Shown in pieces: positions 25,600-35,469 of a stretch of DNA of 64,000 nucleotides. Position 1 is the stretch's first letter, and each line of letters starts with the position of its first letter. The translations under genes were made by a program, and so were the position numbers. The notes under the pieces were generated by a model. It saw only the letters and a list, made by a program, of their open reading frames with translations. It had not been told where the DNA came from and did not search any database. The stretch is from Pontibacterium sp049599735 (GTDB lineage Bacteria; Pseudomonadota; Gammaproteobacteria; Pseudomonadales; Balneatricaceae): NCBI GenBank assembly GCA_049599735.1, contig JBMYOX010000001.1, positions 62,001-126,000 on the forward strand, in the 5' to 3' direction.

Positions 25600-28451
25600 T
25601 GTACCCTTTGATGCGGAGCAACCTGTGGTTTAGCCTGGGGCTATTACTCATTGTTTTGTCGATGCAAATACAGGCGGCGAATAAGCGTGTGGGTGTGCTG
25701 TTGCCGGAAGATCAGCAACGTCAGCGCGCCGTGGTAGCAGCGCCCTCGGGTGATGATCCGCCCCTCCAGGAGCCGGAGGCTGAACCCCTGCTTAACCGGG
25801 CTGCTGTGCTTTTGCCCGAAGATCTGGGGCCCTCGATCATCGAGCAAAATACCGCAGAATCTCTGGAACCGGTCAGTCTGGAAGAACAGATACAGCAGCA
25901 GGTGGTGCAAACAAAACTTGAGCAGTTTGGCTACTCCATTTTCAACAAGTTACCCACCACGTTTGCACCCGTTGACGGTATTCCGGTACCACCGGATTAC
26001 GCGATAGGCCCGGGTGATACCTTTACCGTACAGATTTTCAGCGCAGCCGACCTTCAGTATCGCCTGGTCGTCACCCGTGAAGGGCGCTTGCTGGTTCCGG
26101 AAGTCGGTGCTGTTCAGGTCGCAGGGCTTACCTTTGAAGAAGCCAAACTGGTCATCAGCGAAGCCGTCGCCAATATCCGTATCGGTGTTAAAACAGTTGT
26201 GACACTGTCTGAATTGCACAGTATTCAGGTCATGATTGTAGGTGAAGTCATACAACCGGGGTCCTACACCGTCAGTGGTCTGTCATCGCTGCTCAATACA
26301 CTGATCACCACGGGCGGCATCAAACGCTCAGGATCCCTGCGGGATATTCAGGTAAGGCGTAACAATAAGGTCATCGCCCACCTGGATGTCTACGAACTTT
26401 TAATCAAAGGCTTAACCGATGGCAATATGTATTTGCGGCAGGGCGATGTCATTTTTGTACCGCCCCTGGGACCGGTCGTCAGTGTTGCCGGAGAAGTACA
26501 AAGGCCTGCCATCTATGAGCTCAGGGATGAAAAAACGGTCGGTGATTTACTTCAGCTGGCCGGTGGTCTTTTAGCGACTGCCTCGCCGTCAAAAACGCAG
26601 ATAGAGCGCATCAGCGAGACCGGTGCTTATACGCTGTTACAGACAGACCTGAATAAAGACGGCGCATCCATGCCTGTTAAAAACGGCGACCTGATCCGGC
26701 TCTTTCCGGTGCTCAACAAAATGGAAAACGTTGTGCTGCTGTCAGGCCACGTACTCACTCCGGGCGGCTACCAGTGGCATTCAGGTATGCGGGTTTCTGA
26801 TCTGGTAACAGGCCCGAAGTTACTGAGACTGGGCGCTGAGTTTGATGTTGCGGTGGTTGAGCGCGAAGACGCACAACAAAAGCGCACCACTGTGCTTTAC
26901 TTTAATCTGGGTGAGGCGCTGCGTAATCCGGGATCAGATGCTGACATCGCCTTTAAACCCCGCGACAGACTGATTGTTTTTAATACACACTCACCGCGCC
27001 CGGCCCAGTTGAAAGACGTGGCCCAAAAACTGCGTGAACAGGCGACGGCAACGAAACCTGCCGCTATCTACTCGATCAAAGGACAGGCCCGCCATGCTGG
27101 CGTCTACCCACTCCAGGCGGGCGCACGTGTCCTCGATTTATTAAAGCAATCCGGGGGTATTCAGCCTGGTGTGGATATGGAATACAGCCTGCTGGTCAGA
27201 ACCAACCCACAAACAGCGTTTATCGAGTTTATTCCTCTTAGCCTTGCGCAAGCCAAACGTAATCCCGCAGGTGATCATAATATGCGGGCAATGCCCGGCG
27301 ACCGGCTCTATATTTTTGGCGATCAGACCAACCGGAGCAAGCTGATTGCCGATGATATCAAACGCCTTAAAACACAGACCACTTATGGTGATCTGACACC
27401 TGTTGTTCAGGTTTCCGGCAAGGTTAAAAACCCGGGCCCTTACCCCTTAACACCGGGTATGCGAGTGGCTGATCTGGTTCTTGCCGCCGGTGGCATGCTG
27501 GAGGATACTTACGGCCTCGCCGCAACGCTTTCCCGCCAGGCGCTGCTCGACGGGGAGTTTTCCCGGGTCGATCAGATTGATGTGTCACTGCGCCGCCGTA
27601 ATAACGCCCAGGCTGACCTTCAGAGCATTCTCGAACCTTATGATCACCTGGTCTTACGACAAAAACCGGAGTGGATCAGCCAGCCAAAACTGGTCAAAGT
27701 GACCGGCGAAGTCCGTTATCCCGGTACCTACCGGGTTGATAAACGGGAGACACTCTGCGGCGTAATTCAGCGTGTGGGCGGATTTACTGAAGATGCCTAC
27801 CTGTTCGGCACCGTATTTCTGCGCGAAGCCGTTCGTAAGCGTGAACAGGATGCAATGGACCGCCTGTTTGGTCAGTTAGATGACTTACTGGCAGAAGTGC
27901 ACCTGTCTCCCGGCTATGACAAAGACCGTAAAATGCCCACGAATCAGCAAACCTACGATACATACAAGGTGATTCAGCAACTGAAACCACAACGGGCTGC
28001 CGGCAGACTGGTTGTTGATATGGCGTCCGCAGTCGGGCGCTGTGATGAAACAGCAGATCTGATACTGGAAAATGGTGATCAGATCCATATTCCAAAATAC
28101 GCCGATGAAGTCAGTGTTGTCGGTCAGGTGTACTTCCCCAGTTCTCACCAATATCGCGATGACCGGGCAGTACTGGATTACATCAACCTGAGCGGCGGCA
28201 CTAAAGAGTTAGCCATGCGGGAACATGCTTATATCGTGCAGGCCAACGGCGAAGTCATGACAATACGCTCTAAGGCCAGCACCTGGGGCTGGCTATTATC
28301 ACCCGCTAACGTCAAAGTCACACCGGGATCTACGGTCTATGTGCCGCTGAGTGTAGATCGTATTAACGGACGCGAGTTCGCCCAGTCCTGGGTTGACCTG
28401 ATCTATAAGCTCGCGCTGTCGGCGGCCAGCGTTGCCTTTCTGTTTGAGTAA
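25599..28451 (+). CDS. Large SLBB-domain polysaccharide export protein (Wza-like)
   Basis: 950 residues, more than twice the size of Wza. A signal peptide ends near QIQA (about 27). The polysaccharide export domain (PPDYAIGPGDTFTVQIF ...) lies near 125-210. At least seven SLBB-type repeats follow, each with a G-x-V-x-x-P-G-x-Y core: GEVIQPGSY, GEVQRPAIY, GHVLTPGGY, GQARHAGVY, GKVKNPGPY, GEVRYPGTY and GQVYFPSSH. A C-terminal hydrophobic helix (LALSAASVAFLF) could span the outer membrane. Multi-SLBB exporters are known for exopolysaccharides. The gene is coupled to the upstream lipoprotein gene and followed by a Wzz-like gene after 8 bases. Confidence 0.9.
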   Translation: MYPLMRSNLWFSLGLLLIVLSMQIQAANKRVGVLLPEDQQRQRAVVAAPSGDDPPLQEPEAEPLLNRAAVLLPEDLGPSIIEQNTAESLEPVSLEEQIQQQVVQTKLEQFGYSIFNKLPTTFAPVDGIPVPPDYAIGPGDTFTVQIFSAADLQYRLVVTREGRLLVPEVGAVQVAGLTFEEAKLVISEAVANIRIGVKTVVTLSELHSIQVMIVGEVIQPGSYTVSGLSSLLNTLITTGGIKRSGSLRDIQVRRNNKVIAHLDVYELLIKGLTDGNMYLRQGDVIFVPPLGPVVSVAGEVQRPAIYELRDEKTVGDLLQLAGGLLATASPSKTQIERISETGAYTLLQTDLNKDGASMPVKNGDLIRLFPVLNKMENVVLLSGHVLTPGGYQWHSGMRVSDLVTGPKLLRLGAEFDVAVVEREDAQQKRTTVLYFNLGEALRNPGSDADIAFKPRDRLIVFNTHSPRPAQLKDVAQKLREQATATKPAAIYSIKGQARHAGVYPLQAGARVLDLLKQSGGIQPGVDMEYSLLVRTNPQTAFIEFIPLSLAQAKRNPAGDHNMRAMPGDRLYIFGDQTNRSKLIADDIKRLKTQTTYGDLTPVVQVSGKVKNPGPYPLTPGMRVADLVLAAGGMLEDTYGLAATLSRQALLDGEFSRVDQIDVSLRRRNNAQADLQSILEPYDHLVLRQKPEWISQPKLVKVTGEVRYPGTYRVDKRETLCGVIQRVGGFTEDAYLFGTVFLREAVRKREQDAMDRLFGQLDDLLAEVHLSPGYDKDRKMPTNQQTYDTYKVIQQLKPQRAAGRLVVDMASAVGRCDETADLILENGDQIHIPKYADEVSVVGQVYFPSSHQYRDDRAVLDYINLSGGTKELAMREHAYIVQANGEVMTIRSKASTWGWLLSPANVKVTPGSTVYVPLSVDRINGREFAQSWVDLIYKLALSAASVAFLFE

Positions 28452-28459
28452 GCCTCTCT

Positions 28460-29554
28460 ATGTCTGATACCCCGTCTTCACAGCCGCCCCTGACTATCGA
28501 AAAGGAAGTTGACCTTATCGAGTATCTGCAGGCTATTTTGCGTGCAAAGTACCGTATTCTGATACTCGCCATGATCTCGGCCATCAGCGTGTTCGGCCTG
28601 TCCAAGCTGGTGGATGATATTTATGTAGCCACTGCGGTCTTAGCCATCAATATTAACGAAAGCCCGGGCGGAGTCGCGCCCAAGGATTACCGGGGCAGTG
28701 ACACCCTGGGCCTGCTGGAGCATGATTTTATTATCGAATCCGTGGCTGATAACGAGCGCGAACGCCTGATGGCACGTATGCGCAGTATGAGATTCAGTGA
28801 AATTTTTATCGACCAGAATAACTTACTGCCCTATATCTATTCCAAACACTGGGACGCAGAGGCCGGGGCCTGGAAAGACAAGTTTAAACCCGTCAAACTT
28901 GAAGCCATCAAGATTTTTCAGACCAGCATTCGGGCAACTGAGCATGATGAAAAAACAGGGCTTTTACTGATCCACTTTAAAACACGTGACCCACAGCTCT
29001 CTGCAGAGCTGGCAAACCGTTTTGGCATGCAATTTAACGACTATATTCGCAGCCTTGAGCTGGATAGCTTAAAAGAACGTCGTGAATTTTTGGAAAACCG
29101 GCTTAAAAAAGTGGCGAATATCGAAATGCAGCGCTCAATTTATCGTATGCTTGAGGTTCAGCTGGCTGCCGAATCACTGCTCTTTGCGCGTAAATTTTAC
29201 CCGCTGGAAGAAATTCAGCCTGCTGTTGCACCGCTTTTTAAAGCCAGCCCCAAACGGAAATCCTGGGCAATACTCGCTTTTGTTGGCACCCTGTTTCTGG
29301 GTATAGTGGTTATTCTGGGCTGGACAGTTCTCAAAAAACTACGCACGGCACTAAAAGCCTACGCAATGACAGAACCGTTACCTGAAGAGCCCAGGAAAAA
29401 ACATAAGAAGAACAAAAAAGGAAGATTTGGCAGGTTCAGCAGACAGGCAAAATCAAAGCAAAAAAATCCCGATACACCCCTTCCGGATCAGGAAGAGGAA
29501 GAGGAAGAGGAAGACCGTGAAGAAGACCATGAGTGGATTAACAAGGGCAGCTGA
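28460..29554 (+). CDS. Wzz-family chain-length / co-polymerase protein with charged tail
   Basis: 364 residues. An N-terminal transmembrane helix (about 32-52, RILILAMISAISVFGLSKLV) follows the conserved EVDLIEYLQAILRAKYRI start. A periplasmic coiled region and a second helix (about 270-292) come next. The Pro-rich segment before helix 2 typical of Wzz is only partly kept (PLFKASPKRK). There is no tyrosine-kinase domain. Instead a cytoplasmic tail of ~70 residues is first Lys/Arg-rich (KKHKKNKKGRFGRFSR) and then Glu/Asp-rich, encoded partly by a hexamer repeat. It probably sets chain length with the Wzy-like polymerase and the SLBB exporter. Confidence 0.85.
   Translation: MSDTPSSQPPLTIEKEVDLIEYLQAILRAKYRILILAMISAISVFGLSKLVDDIYVATAVLAININESPGGVAPKDYRGSDTLGLLEHDFIIESVADNERERLMARMRSMRFSEIFIDQNNLLPYIYSKHWDAEAGAWKDKFKPVKLEAIKIFQTSIRATEHDEKTGLLLIHFKTRDPQLSAELANRFGMQFNDYIRSLELDSLKERREFLENRLKKVANIEMQRSIYRMLEVQLAAESLLFARKFYPLEEIQPAVAPLFKASPKRKSWAILAFVGTLFLGIVVILGWTVLKKLRTALKAYAMTEPLPEEPRKKHKKNKKGRFGRFSRQAKSKQKNPDTPLPDQEEEEEEEDREEDHEWINKGS
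29491..29514 (+). repeat. Four tandem GGAAGA hexamers in the wzz-like gene
   Basis: A perfect (GGAAGA)4 tract encodes the Glu-rich end of the Wzz-like protein. The hexamer keeps the frame, so slippage would change the length of the acidic tail without disrupting the gene. Confidence 0.85.
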
Positions 29555-29572
29555 CCAAACGCTTTGGAGTCC

Positions 29573-30880
29573 GTGCATTTGCAAAGGATAAAAAAACAGC
29601 TGCCGATGCTGATTGCACTGACCACACGTGGCTCAGGCATGGCCCTGCAGTTTCTGATTAATCTTATTTTAGTACGTGTTCTGGGGGCAGAAGGCATAGG
29701 TGTCTACTCTGTTTACCTGGCCTGGGTCATGGTGCTCTCGGGTGTGATCGGTTTAGGTACACCGACACTGGCAATGCGCCGTGTGTCAGAGTTAACAGTA
29801 ACCGCTGCGGCACCCATCACCCCTTTTGTCGGTCGCCTGCTCGGACTCTCATGTCTGGCCGGACTGGCGCTTCTGATCATCATCCTGGGCCCGGGTGGCT
29901 CTCTCTTTTCCCCGCTGCTCGACAGCCCGGAAAGTATGAATATCATGAAGCTCGCCGCACTGGGCGCCATACTTTTTACCTTTATGAAAATAGGCAGCGA
30001 GTCACTCAAAGGGCTTGGCAAGGTTAATCAGTCCATTGGTTTTGAAAATATTCTGATGCCATTGCTGATTATCCTGCTCGCCGGCTTCGCATTGCTCACA
30101 GAATGGTCGCTGAGCAGTGAACAGTTCATTGCCGCTCATCTGGTCATTATGGCCGCAATCAGTATTGCTATACTGCTGTTTCTTATCAGGCATACCGGCT
30201 GGCAACGCCCCTCTCTTTTCCCCGGCCTGCGCCGTGATCTGGAAGAGTTAGCGCCGCTCTGGGGTAATCTTCTGATCGCCATGCTGTTTATAAACCTGCC
30301 TATTATCATGGCACCACTTTTTGCACCTTATGATGAAGTGGGTGTTTTCAGTATTGCCTATAAACTCATTATGATTACCGTTAATATTCTGATGGTGTTA
30401 TCAGGCTTTTTCGGGCCCCGCTTCGCCAAAGCCTACGCAGCCGGTGATACGGCAGACCTTAAACGCGCCCTGCAGCAAAGCAGAATCGGCTCTTTACTGC
30501 TTTTCCTGCCCGTTTTTGCTTTATTTATTGCCGTCCCGGATCAGGTCATGGGCATCTTTGGTGAAGAATATCGCTCAGGCTCGGATCTGCTGATTGTGAT
30601 GATTACAGGACAGTTAATCTATGCCAGCACCGGACTTGTCGGTTTGTTCCTGGCCATGACATACCGGGCACGGCTCGAACTGAAAATATCTTTCAGTATA
30701 CTGGTCATTATGGCCGCACTGATTGCCGGGCTGGGATCACTTTATGGCATAACAGGGGTTGCCTGGGGCTTTGCGCTGGGCCTTGCACTCAAAAATCTGG
30801 TATCCCTTTACTTTACACAACGTGAGCTTGCAGGCTTACAGGCTGCAAGCCAAACAACGCCAGCAGAAGGAACTACATAG
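29573..30880 (+). CDS. Wzx-type polysaccharide flippase (MOP superfamily)
   Basis: About 435 residues with roughly 12 to 14 hydrophobic helices. The N-terminus (MLIALTTRGSGMALQFLINLILVR) and VLGAEGIGVYSVYLAW are typical of oligosaccharide flippases that move undecaprenyl-linked repeat units across the inner membrane. The start is uncertain: TTG 29564, GTG 29573 and TTG 29579 are in frame and no ATG is available; GGAG lies at 29566-29569. It is followed 2 bases later by rmlB. Confidence 0.86.
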   Translation: MHLQRIKKQLPMLIALTTRGSGMALQFLINLILVRVLGAEGIGVYSVYLAWVMVLSGVIGLGTPTLAMRRVSELTVTAAAPITPFVGRLLGLSCLAGLALLIIILGPGGSLFSPLLDSPESMNIMKLAALGAILFTFMKIGSESLKGLGKVNQSIGFENILMPLLIILLAGFALLTEWSLSSEQFIAAHLVIMAAISIAILLFLIRHTGWQRPSLFPGLRRDLEELAPLWGNLLIAMLFINLPIIMAPLFAPYDEVGVFSIAYKLIMITVNILMVLSGFFGPRFAKAYAAGDTADLKRALQQSRIGSLLLFLPVFALFIAVPDQVMGIFGEEYRSGSDLLIVMITGQLIYASTGLVGLFLAMTYRARLELKISFSILVIMAALIAGLGSLYGITGVAWGFALGLALKNLVSLYFTQRELAGLQAASQTTPAEGTT

Positions 30881-30882
30881 CA

Positions 30883-31947
30883 ATGAAGATTCTTATAACC
30901 GGCGGGGCAGGCTTTATCGGCTCTGCGGTGGTGCGCCATTTAATCCGCGACACCGAACATCAGGTATTAAATTTAGATAAACTGACCTACGCCGGTAACC
31001 TGGAGTCACTGGCGGAAACCAGCGAATCACCGCGCTATCAGTTCGCTCAGATTGATATCTGTGACGGTGACGCTGTCTCTGAATGCTTTGCAGCCTTCCG
31101 CCCCGATATTATTATGCATCTCGCGGCAGAAAGTCATGTGGATCGCTCCATAGAAGGGCCTGCTGACTTTATTGAAACGAACATTATCGGCACTTATCAG
31201 CTGCTGGAAGCGGCGCGTACTTACTGGACAAGTCTTGATACTGAAGCGGCACAGAATTTCCGCTTCCACCATATTTCAACCGATGAAGTTTATGGTGATT
31301 TAGAAGGGACGGACGCACTTTTTACGGAAACCACACCTTACGCCCCGAGCTCGCCGTATTCAGCCTCAAAAGCCAGCTCTGATCATTTAGTGCGGGCCTG
31401 GCACCGCACCTTCGGGCTGCCTGTTGTGCTGACCAACTGCTCCAATAACTACGGACCTTATCACTTCCCGGAAAAACTGATTCCACATGTCATTCTTAAC
31501 GCGCTTCAGGGCAAAGCACTGCCCATCTACGGCAAGGGTGATCAGATCCGCGACTGGCTTTATGTGGATGATCACGCACGGGCGCTGGTGCAGGTTGCCA
31601 CTCAGGCCACAGCCGGTGAAACTTATAATATCGGTGGCCACAATGAAAAGCAGAATATCGAGGTTGTGGAAACACTCTGTGACCTGCTTGAAGATCTGCA
31701 TCCGGAAAAACCTGAAGGTATCGAATACTATCGTGATTTGATTACCTTTGTTAAAGACCGCCCGGGCCATGACCTTCGTTATGCCATTGATGCGGGCAAA
31801 ATTCAGAATGACCTTGGCTGGGTGCCACAGGAAACCTTTGAAACCGGCCTGCGTAAAACCGTACAGTGGTATCTGGAAAACCAGGACTGGTGGCAGCGTG
31901 TGCTCGACGGTGATTACCGTCTGGACCGCATCGGCGATGTCAAATAA
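30883..31947 (+). CDS. rmlB: dTDP-glucose 4,6-dehydratase RmlB
   Basis: 354 residues, family length. The Rossmann motif is GGAGFIGS, the catalytic segment HISTDEVYGDL, and the YxxxK pair lies in YSASKASSDHLVRAW. RNNYGPYHFPEKLIP-type and RDWLYVDDH motifs are present. It is step 2 of dTDP-L-rhamnose synthesis. It is first of a tight rmlB-A-C-D set. Confidence 0.97.
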   Translation: MKILITGGAGFIGSAVVRHLIRDTEHQVLNLDKLTYAGNLESLAETSESPRYQFAQIDICDGDAVSECFAAFRPDIIMHLAAESHVDRSIEGPADFIETNIIGTYQLLEAARTYWTSLDTEAAQNFRFHHISTDEVYGDLEGTDALFTETTPYAPSSPYSASKASSDHLVRAWHRTFGLPVVLTNCSNNYGPYHFPEKLIPHVILNALQGKALPIYGKGDQIRDWLYVDDHARALVQVATQATAGETYNIGGHNEKQNIEVVETLCDLLEDLHPEKPEGIEYYRDLITFVKDRPGHDLRYAIDAGKIQNDLGWVPQETFETGLRKTVQWYLENQDWWQRVLDGDYRLDRIGDVK

Positions 31948-31962
31948 ATTCAGGAGAATAGA

Positions 31963-32841
31963 ATGAAAGGTATTGTACTGGCGGGTGGCTCAGGAACACG
32001 TCTGCATCCGATTACACGGGGTGTCTCCAAACAGATGCTGCCGATTTATGACAAACCGATGATTTATTATCCGTTATCCGTGCTGATGCTGGCCGGTATC
32101 CGGGACATTCTGGTGATCTCCACGCCCGATGACTTGCCTCATTTCAAAAAATTACTGGGTGATGGCAGCAATTTTGGTGTGGAACTTTCCTATGCCGAGC
32201 AGCCTTCTCCGGACGGGCTGGCACAGGCGTTCCTGATCGGTGAGGACTTTATTGGTGATGATAATGTTTGTCTGATACTGGGCGATAATATTTTCTACGG
32301 ACACGGCTTCAGCGGCATGTTAAAAGCAGCGGCCGCACGCCCGTCAGGTGCCACGGTATTTGGTTATCATGTCACTGACCCCGAGCGATTTGGTGTGGTT
32401 GAATTTGATGCTGACGGCCGGGCAATCTCCATCGAAGAAAAGCCGGAAAAGCCTAAATCGAACTTCGCTGTTACGGGACTCTATTTCTACGATAATCGTG
32501 TGGTTGACATTGCCAAACAGATTAAGCCCAGTCCGCGTGGTGAATTAGAAGTGACGGATATCAATAATGCTTACCTTCAGTCCGGTGAGCTGAACGTCAG
32601 CCTGATGGGGCGTGGCTTTGCCTGGCTCGATACCGGCACACACGACTCACTGATGGAAGCAGGGCATTACGTGCAAACAATTGAAGCCCGCCAGGGACTG
32701 AAAGTTGCCTGTCTGGAAGAAATTGCTTTCCACAATGGCTGGTTAAGTGCTGAAGCACTGCGCGATCAGGCTGAAGACCTGAAAAAAACCGGTTACGGAC
32801 AATACCTGTTGCGCTTACTGGAAGAAGAGAGCTGCCCATGA
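31963..32841 (+). CDS. rmlA: Glucose-1-phosphate thymidylyltransferase RmlA
   Basis: 292 residues. The N-terminal nucleotidyltransferase signature is GIVLAGGSGTRLHPIT followed by KQMLPIYDKPMIYYP; ILGDNIFYGHGF and the sugar-binding EEKPEKPKSNFAVTGLYFYD are also present. It makes dTDP-glucose, step 1 of dTDP-rhamnose synthesis. A GGAG ribosome-binding site precedes the ATG. It overlaps rmlC by 4 bases (ATGA). Confidence 0.97.
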   Translation: MKGIVLAGGSGTRLHPITRGVSKQMLPIYDKPMIYYPLSVLMLAGIRDILVISTPDDLPHFKKLLGDGSNFGVELSYAEQPSPDGLAQAFLIGEDFIGDDNVCLILGDNIFYGHGFSGMLKAAAARPSGATVFGYHVTDPERFGVVEFDADGRAISIEEKPEKPKSNFAVTGLYFYDNRVVDIAKQIKPSPRGELEVTDINNAYLQSGELNVSLMGRGFAWLDTGTHDSLMEAGHYVQTIEARQGLKVACLEEIAFHNGWLSAEALRDQAEDLKKTGYGQYLLRLLEEESCP

Positions 32842-33389
32842 AAGTAACAAAAACCAGGCTGGAAGGGGTTTTAATTATTGAGCCCAAAGTCTTTGGCGAT
32901 CATCGTGGCTTTTTTAAAGAAACTTTCCAGGCCGAGCGCTACGCAGAAGCAGGCATTAACCTGCCTTTTGTGCAGGACAACCATTCCCGCTCACCCCGCG
33001 GTGTCTTACGGGGACTGCACCTGCAGAAATCCCGCCCTCAGGGTAAGTTAGTCAGCTGCAGTCGCGGGCAGGTCTATGATGTTGCCGTCGATATTGATCC
33101 CCGCTCTGCCACTTTTGGTGAATATGTGGGTGTTGAGCTGAGCGCTGAAAACCACCTGCAGCTCTGGATACCACCGGGTTATGCCCACGGTTTTTGTGTA
33201 CTGTCAGAAGAAGCAGATTTTCAGTACAAATGTACCGACCTTTACTTTCCTGAAGATGAAGGCGGCTTAATCTGGAATGATCCGGACGTTGCTATCGAGT
33301 GGCCAATCAGCGATCCGCAATTATCTGCCAAGGATCAGCAACTGCCAACCCTTGCTCAGCTACGGGCACAGGCGGAGGATAACGGGTGA
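32838..33389 (+). CDS. rmlC: dTDP-4-dehydrorhamnose 3,5-epimerase RmlC
   Basis: 183 residues, cupin fold. RmlC hallmarks are RGFFKETFQ, NHSRSPRGVLRGLHLQ with the catalytic His, VDIDPRSATFG and WIPPGYAHGF. It is step 3 of dTDP-L-rhamnose synthesis. Start and stop overlap the neighbours by 4 bases each (ATGA with rmlA, GTGA with rmlD). Confidence 0.97.
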   Translation: MKVTKTRLEGVLIIEPKVFGDHRGFFKETFQAERYAEAGINLPFVQDNHSRSPRGVLRGLHLQKSRPQGKLVSCSRGQVYDVAVDIDPRSATFGEYVGVELSAENHLQLWIPPGYAHGFCVLSEEADFQYKCTDLYFPEDEGGLIWNDPDVAIEWPISDPQLSAKDQQLPTLAQLRAQAEDNG

Positions 33390-34276
33390 ATCAACCTATA
33401 CTGGTAACCGGCGCAGCAGGACAGGTTGGCCGCTGTCTGCTGGCGGGCAGCACAACTGACAGACCCGTCACAGGCCTGACCAGCCAGGCTCTCGATATCA
33501 GTGACCTTGCTGCTGTCGAAGCTACAGTGAAGGCTGTTCAGCCTGCCCTGATCATCAATGCGGCCGCCTATACGGCGGTTGATCAGGCTGAAGAAGAGCC
33601 TGATAAAGCCCTGGCCGTTAATGCACAAGGGCCGGAAAACCTGGCTAAGGTTTGTGCACAGCTTAATATTCCTCTGTTTCATATCTCTACCGATTATGTC
33701 TTTGATGGTTCAGGTGAAAAACCCTGGCGTGAAGAGGACAAAGTTGCGCCGCCGGGTGTTTATGGCCTGACAAAAGCGGAAGGTGAGAACAGGGTCCGGG
33801 CACAACTGGACCGGCACCTGATTCTGCGGACCAGCTGGGTGTTTGAAACCGCAGGACAAAATTTTGTTAACACGATGTTAAGACTCGGCCGTGACCGTGA
33901 TCAGCTGGGGGTGGTTGCCGATCAGTTTGGCGCACCGACCAGCGCCCGCTCCATTGCCGACACTTTGCTGTCGCTTGCTGAAAACTACCTGAAAGCCGGT
34001 ACGTTAGCCTGGGGTACCTACCATTATTCAGGTGCACCTTTTGTCAGCTGGCATCAGTTTGCCTGCCGCATTATGCAACTAGGTTACGAGGCCGGTCTGA
34101 TACCCGCACTGCCACAGATTAATCCCGTCACCTCTGATCAATACCCTACGCCTGCGGAACGGCCACCTAACTCACGCCTGGATTGCTCAAAACTGGAGGC
34201 AACCTTTGGTATCAGGCCTGACAACTGGGATGCCTCCTTACTGGCAATGATCAATCAGATAAAGGACAACAGATAA
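33386..34276 (+). CDS. rmlD: dTDP-4-dehydrorhamnose reductase RmlD
   Basis: 296 residues beginning at a GTG that overlaps the rmlC stop. The NAD(P)-binding motif is VTGAAGQVGRCL, with INAAAYTAVDQAE, HISTDYVFDG, the YxxxK in YGLTKAEGE, and RTSWVF. It is the final step to dTDP-L-rhamnose. The stop overlaps the next start (TAATG). Confidence 0.96.
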   Translation: MNQPILVTGAAGQVGRCLLAGSTTDRPVTGLTSQALDISDLAAVEATVKAVQPALIINAAAYTAVDQAEEEPDKALAVNAQGPENLAKVCAQLNIPLFHISTDYVFDGSGEKPWREEDKVAPPGVYGLTKAEGENRVRAQLDRHLILRTSWVFETAGQNFVNTMLRLGRDRDQLGVVADQFGAPTSARSIADTLLSLAENYLKAGTLAWGTYHYSGAPFVSWHQFACRIMQLGYEAGLIPALPQINPVTSDQYPTPAERPPNSRLDCSKLEATFGIRPDNWDASLLAMINQIKDNR

Positions 34277-35469
34277 TGCGATATTATTTAATCGGCGCGT
34301 TTGATCGCCACAATTACGGCGACATTCTTTTCCCACTGGTACACAGCCAGTTCATTAAAGAGCAGCGTGGCGAAGAAGCGCAGATTGAATATGTCGCCAT
34401 TACAGCAGCGGACCTTCGGGACTGTGGTGGCTTTACCACGACAGCACTGAAGTCCGTTCTGAAGTCCACACTGTCATCAGAGGACAAAGTTATTCTCTGT
34501 GGTGGTGATATCCTGTCTGCCGACTGGTTATTAATGGTCGCGCATATCAGCTCACCCCTGCTTATGAAACCTGCCCGTGTACTGCGGCGTCTGCTGGGCA
34601 TAAAAACCACAAACGACCTGGTACGCAACCTTCTGGGAGAGGTCAGCACCTATCCCTATGTGGTTGGTGGCCTGGATACCGCTGCGGACGTTTATTATAC
34701 CGCTGTTGGCGGTGCGGGTTTTAACGCCGATAACCCGGCACACCTGCAAAGTGTGGCTGAGAAACTCAGCACAGCAGCCTCAGTCTCCGTTCGTGACCAT
34801 GAAATAGCAGCCTTATTAACATCCTCAGGTATTGATAACCGTGTGGTACCTGATACGGCGCTGATTATGTCGGATTATTACACCCCTGACCGTCTCAAAG
34901 GGCGTGACTGGCAGCAGTCTGTTCAGGTTTCCGGTGACTTTAATTTTGAAAACTACTACAGCGTTCAGGGTGCCAAACGTCTGATCGATGGCCATGTTGA
35001 GGCGTTAGCAGCACAATTCAAAACGATCTATGAAAAAACCGGTATGGCTCCCCTGATGGTGCCGATTGGCCGCGCCCCGGATCATGAGGATCATATTCCG
35101 CTGCAAAAAATTTACCGGCGTCTGGCAGAAAGTGGGGTTCCCTGCGCTTACCTGGACAGTGAACATGTGCTGGATATTATGGCCTGCCTGGCGTTCGCAC
35201 GCTCTTATATAGGCACCAGCCTGCACGGGGCAATTACGACCTATGCTTTTGGCCACAAACCCTGTGCCTTGTTTGCCCCTGAGGTGAAAAAACTGTCTGA
35301 CTTTATTCAGACCTGGCTTAAACCCGGTGATGCTGCGCTCTTTGAGACACAGGACTTTGCCGACCAGTTTATTGAATTGCTGGCAGACGGGGGGGAGATC
35401 GCCGATCAGGCGGGCCTGAAAGCCAACAAACTGGCCGTACGGCAGGAATTAGAGCGCTATTTATCATAA
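34276..35469 (+). CDS. Polysaccharide pyruvyl transferase family protein
   Basis: 397 residues. The N-terminal GAFDRHNYGDILFPLV matches the family start (G-x-x-N-x-G-D), and the C-terminal GTSLHGAITTYAFGHKP matches the conserved SxHG motif. ILCGGDIL and VVPDTALIM are also typical. Family members add pyruvate ketals from PEP to sugars, giving an acidic polymer. It is coupled to rmlD, and its 3' end overlaps the convergent wzy-like gene by 13 bases. Confidence 0.85.
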   Translation: MRYYLIGAFDRHNYGDILFPLVHSQFIKEQRGEEAQIEYVAITAADLRDCGGFTTTALKSVLKSTLSSEDKVILCGGDILSADWLLMVAHISSPLLMKPARVLRRLLGIKTTNDLVRNLLGEVSTYPYVVGGLDTAADVYYTAVGGAGFNADNPAHLQSVAEKLSTAASVSVRDHEIAALLTSSGIDNRVVPDTALIMSDYYTPDRLKGRDWQQSVQVSGDFNFENYYSVQGAKRLIDGHVEALAAQFKTIYEKTGMAPLMVPIGRAPDHEDHIPLQKIYRRLAESGVPCAYLDSEHVLDIMACLAFARSYIGTSLHGAITTYAFGHKPCALFAPEVKKLSDFIQTWLKPGDAALFETQDFADQFIELLADGGEIADQAGLKANKLAVRQELERYLS

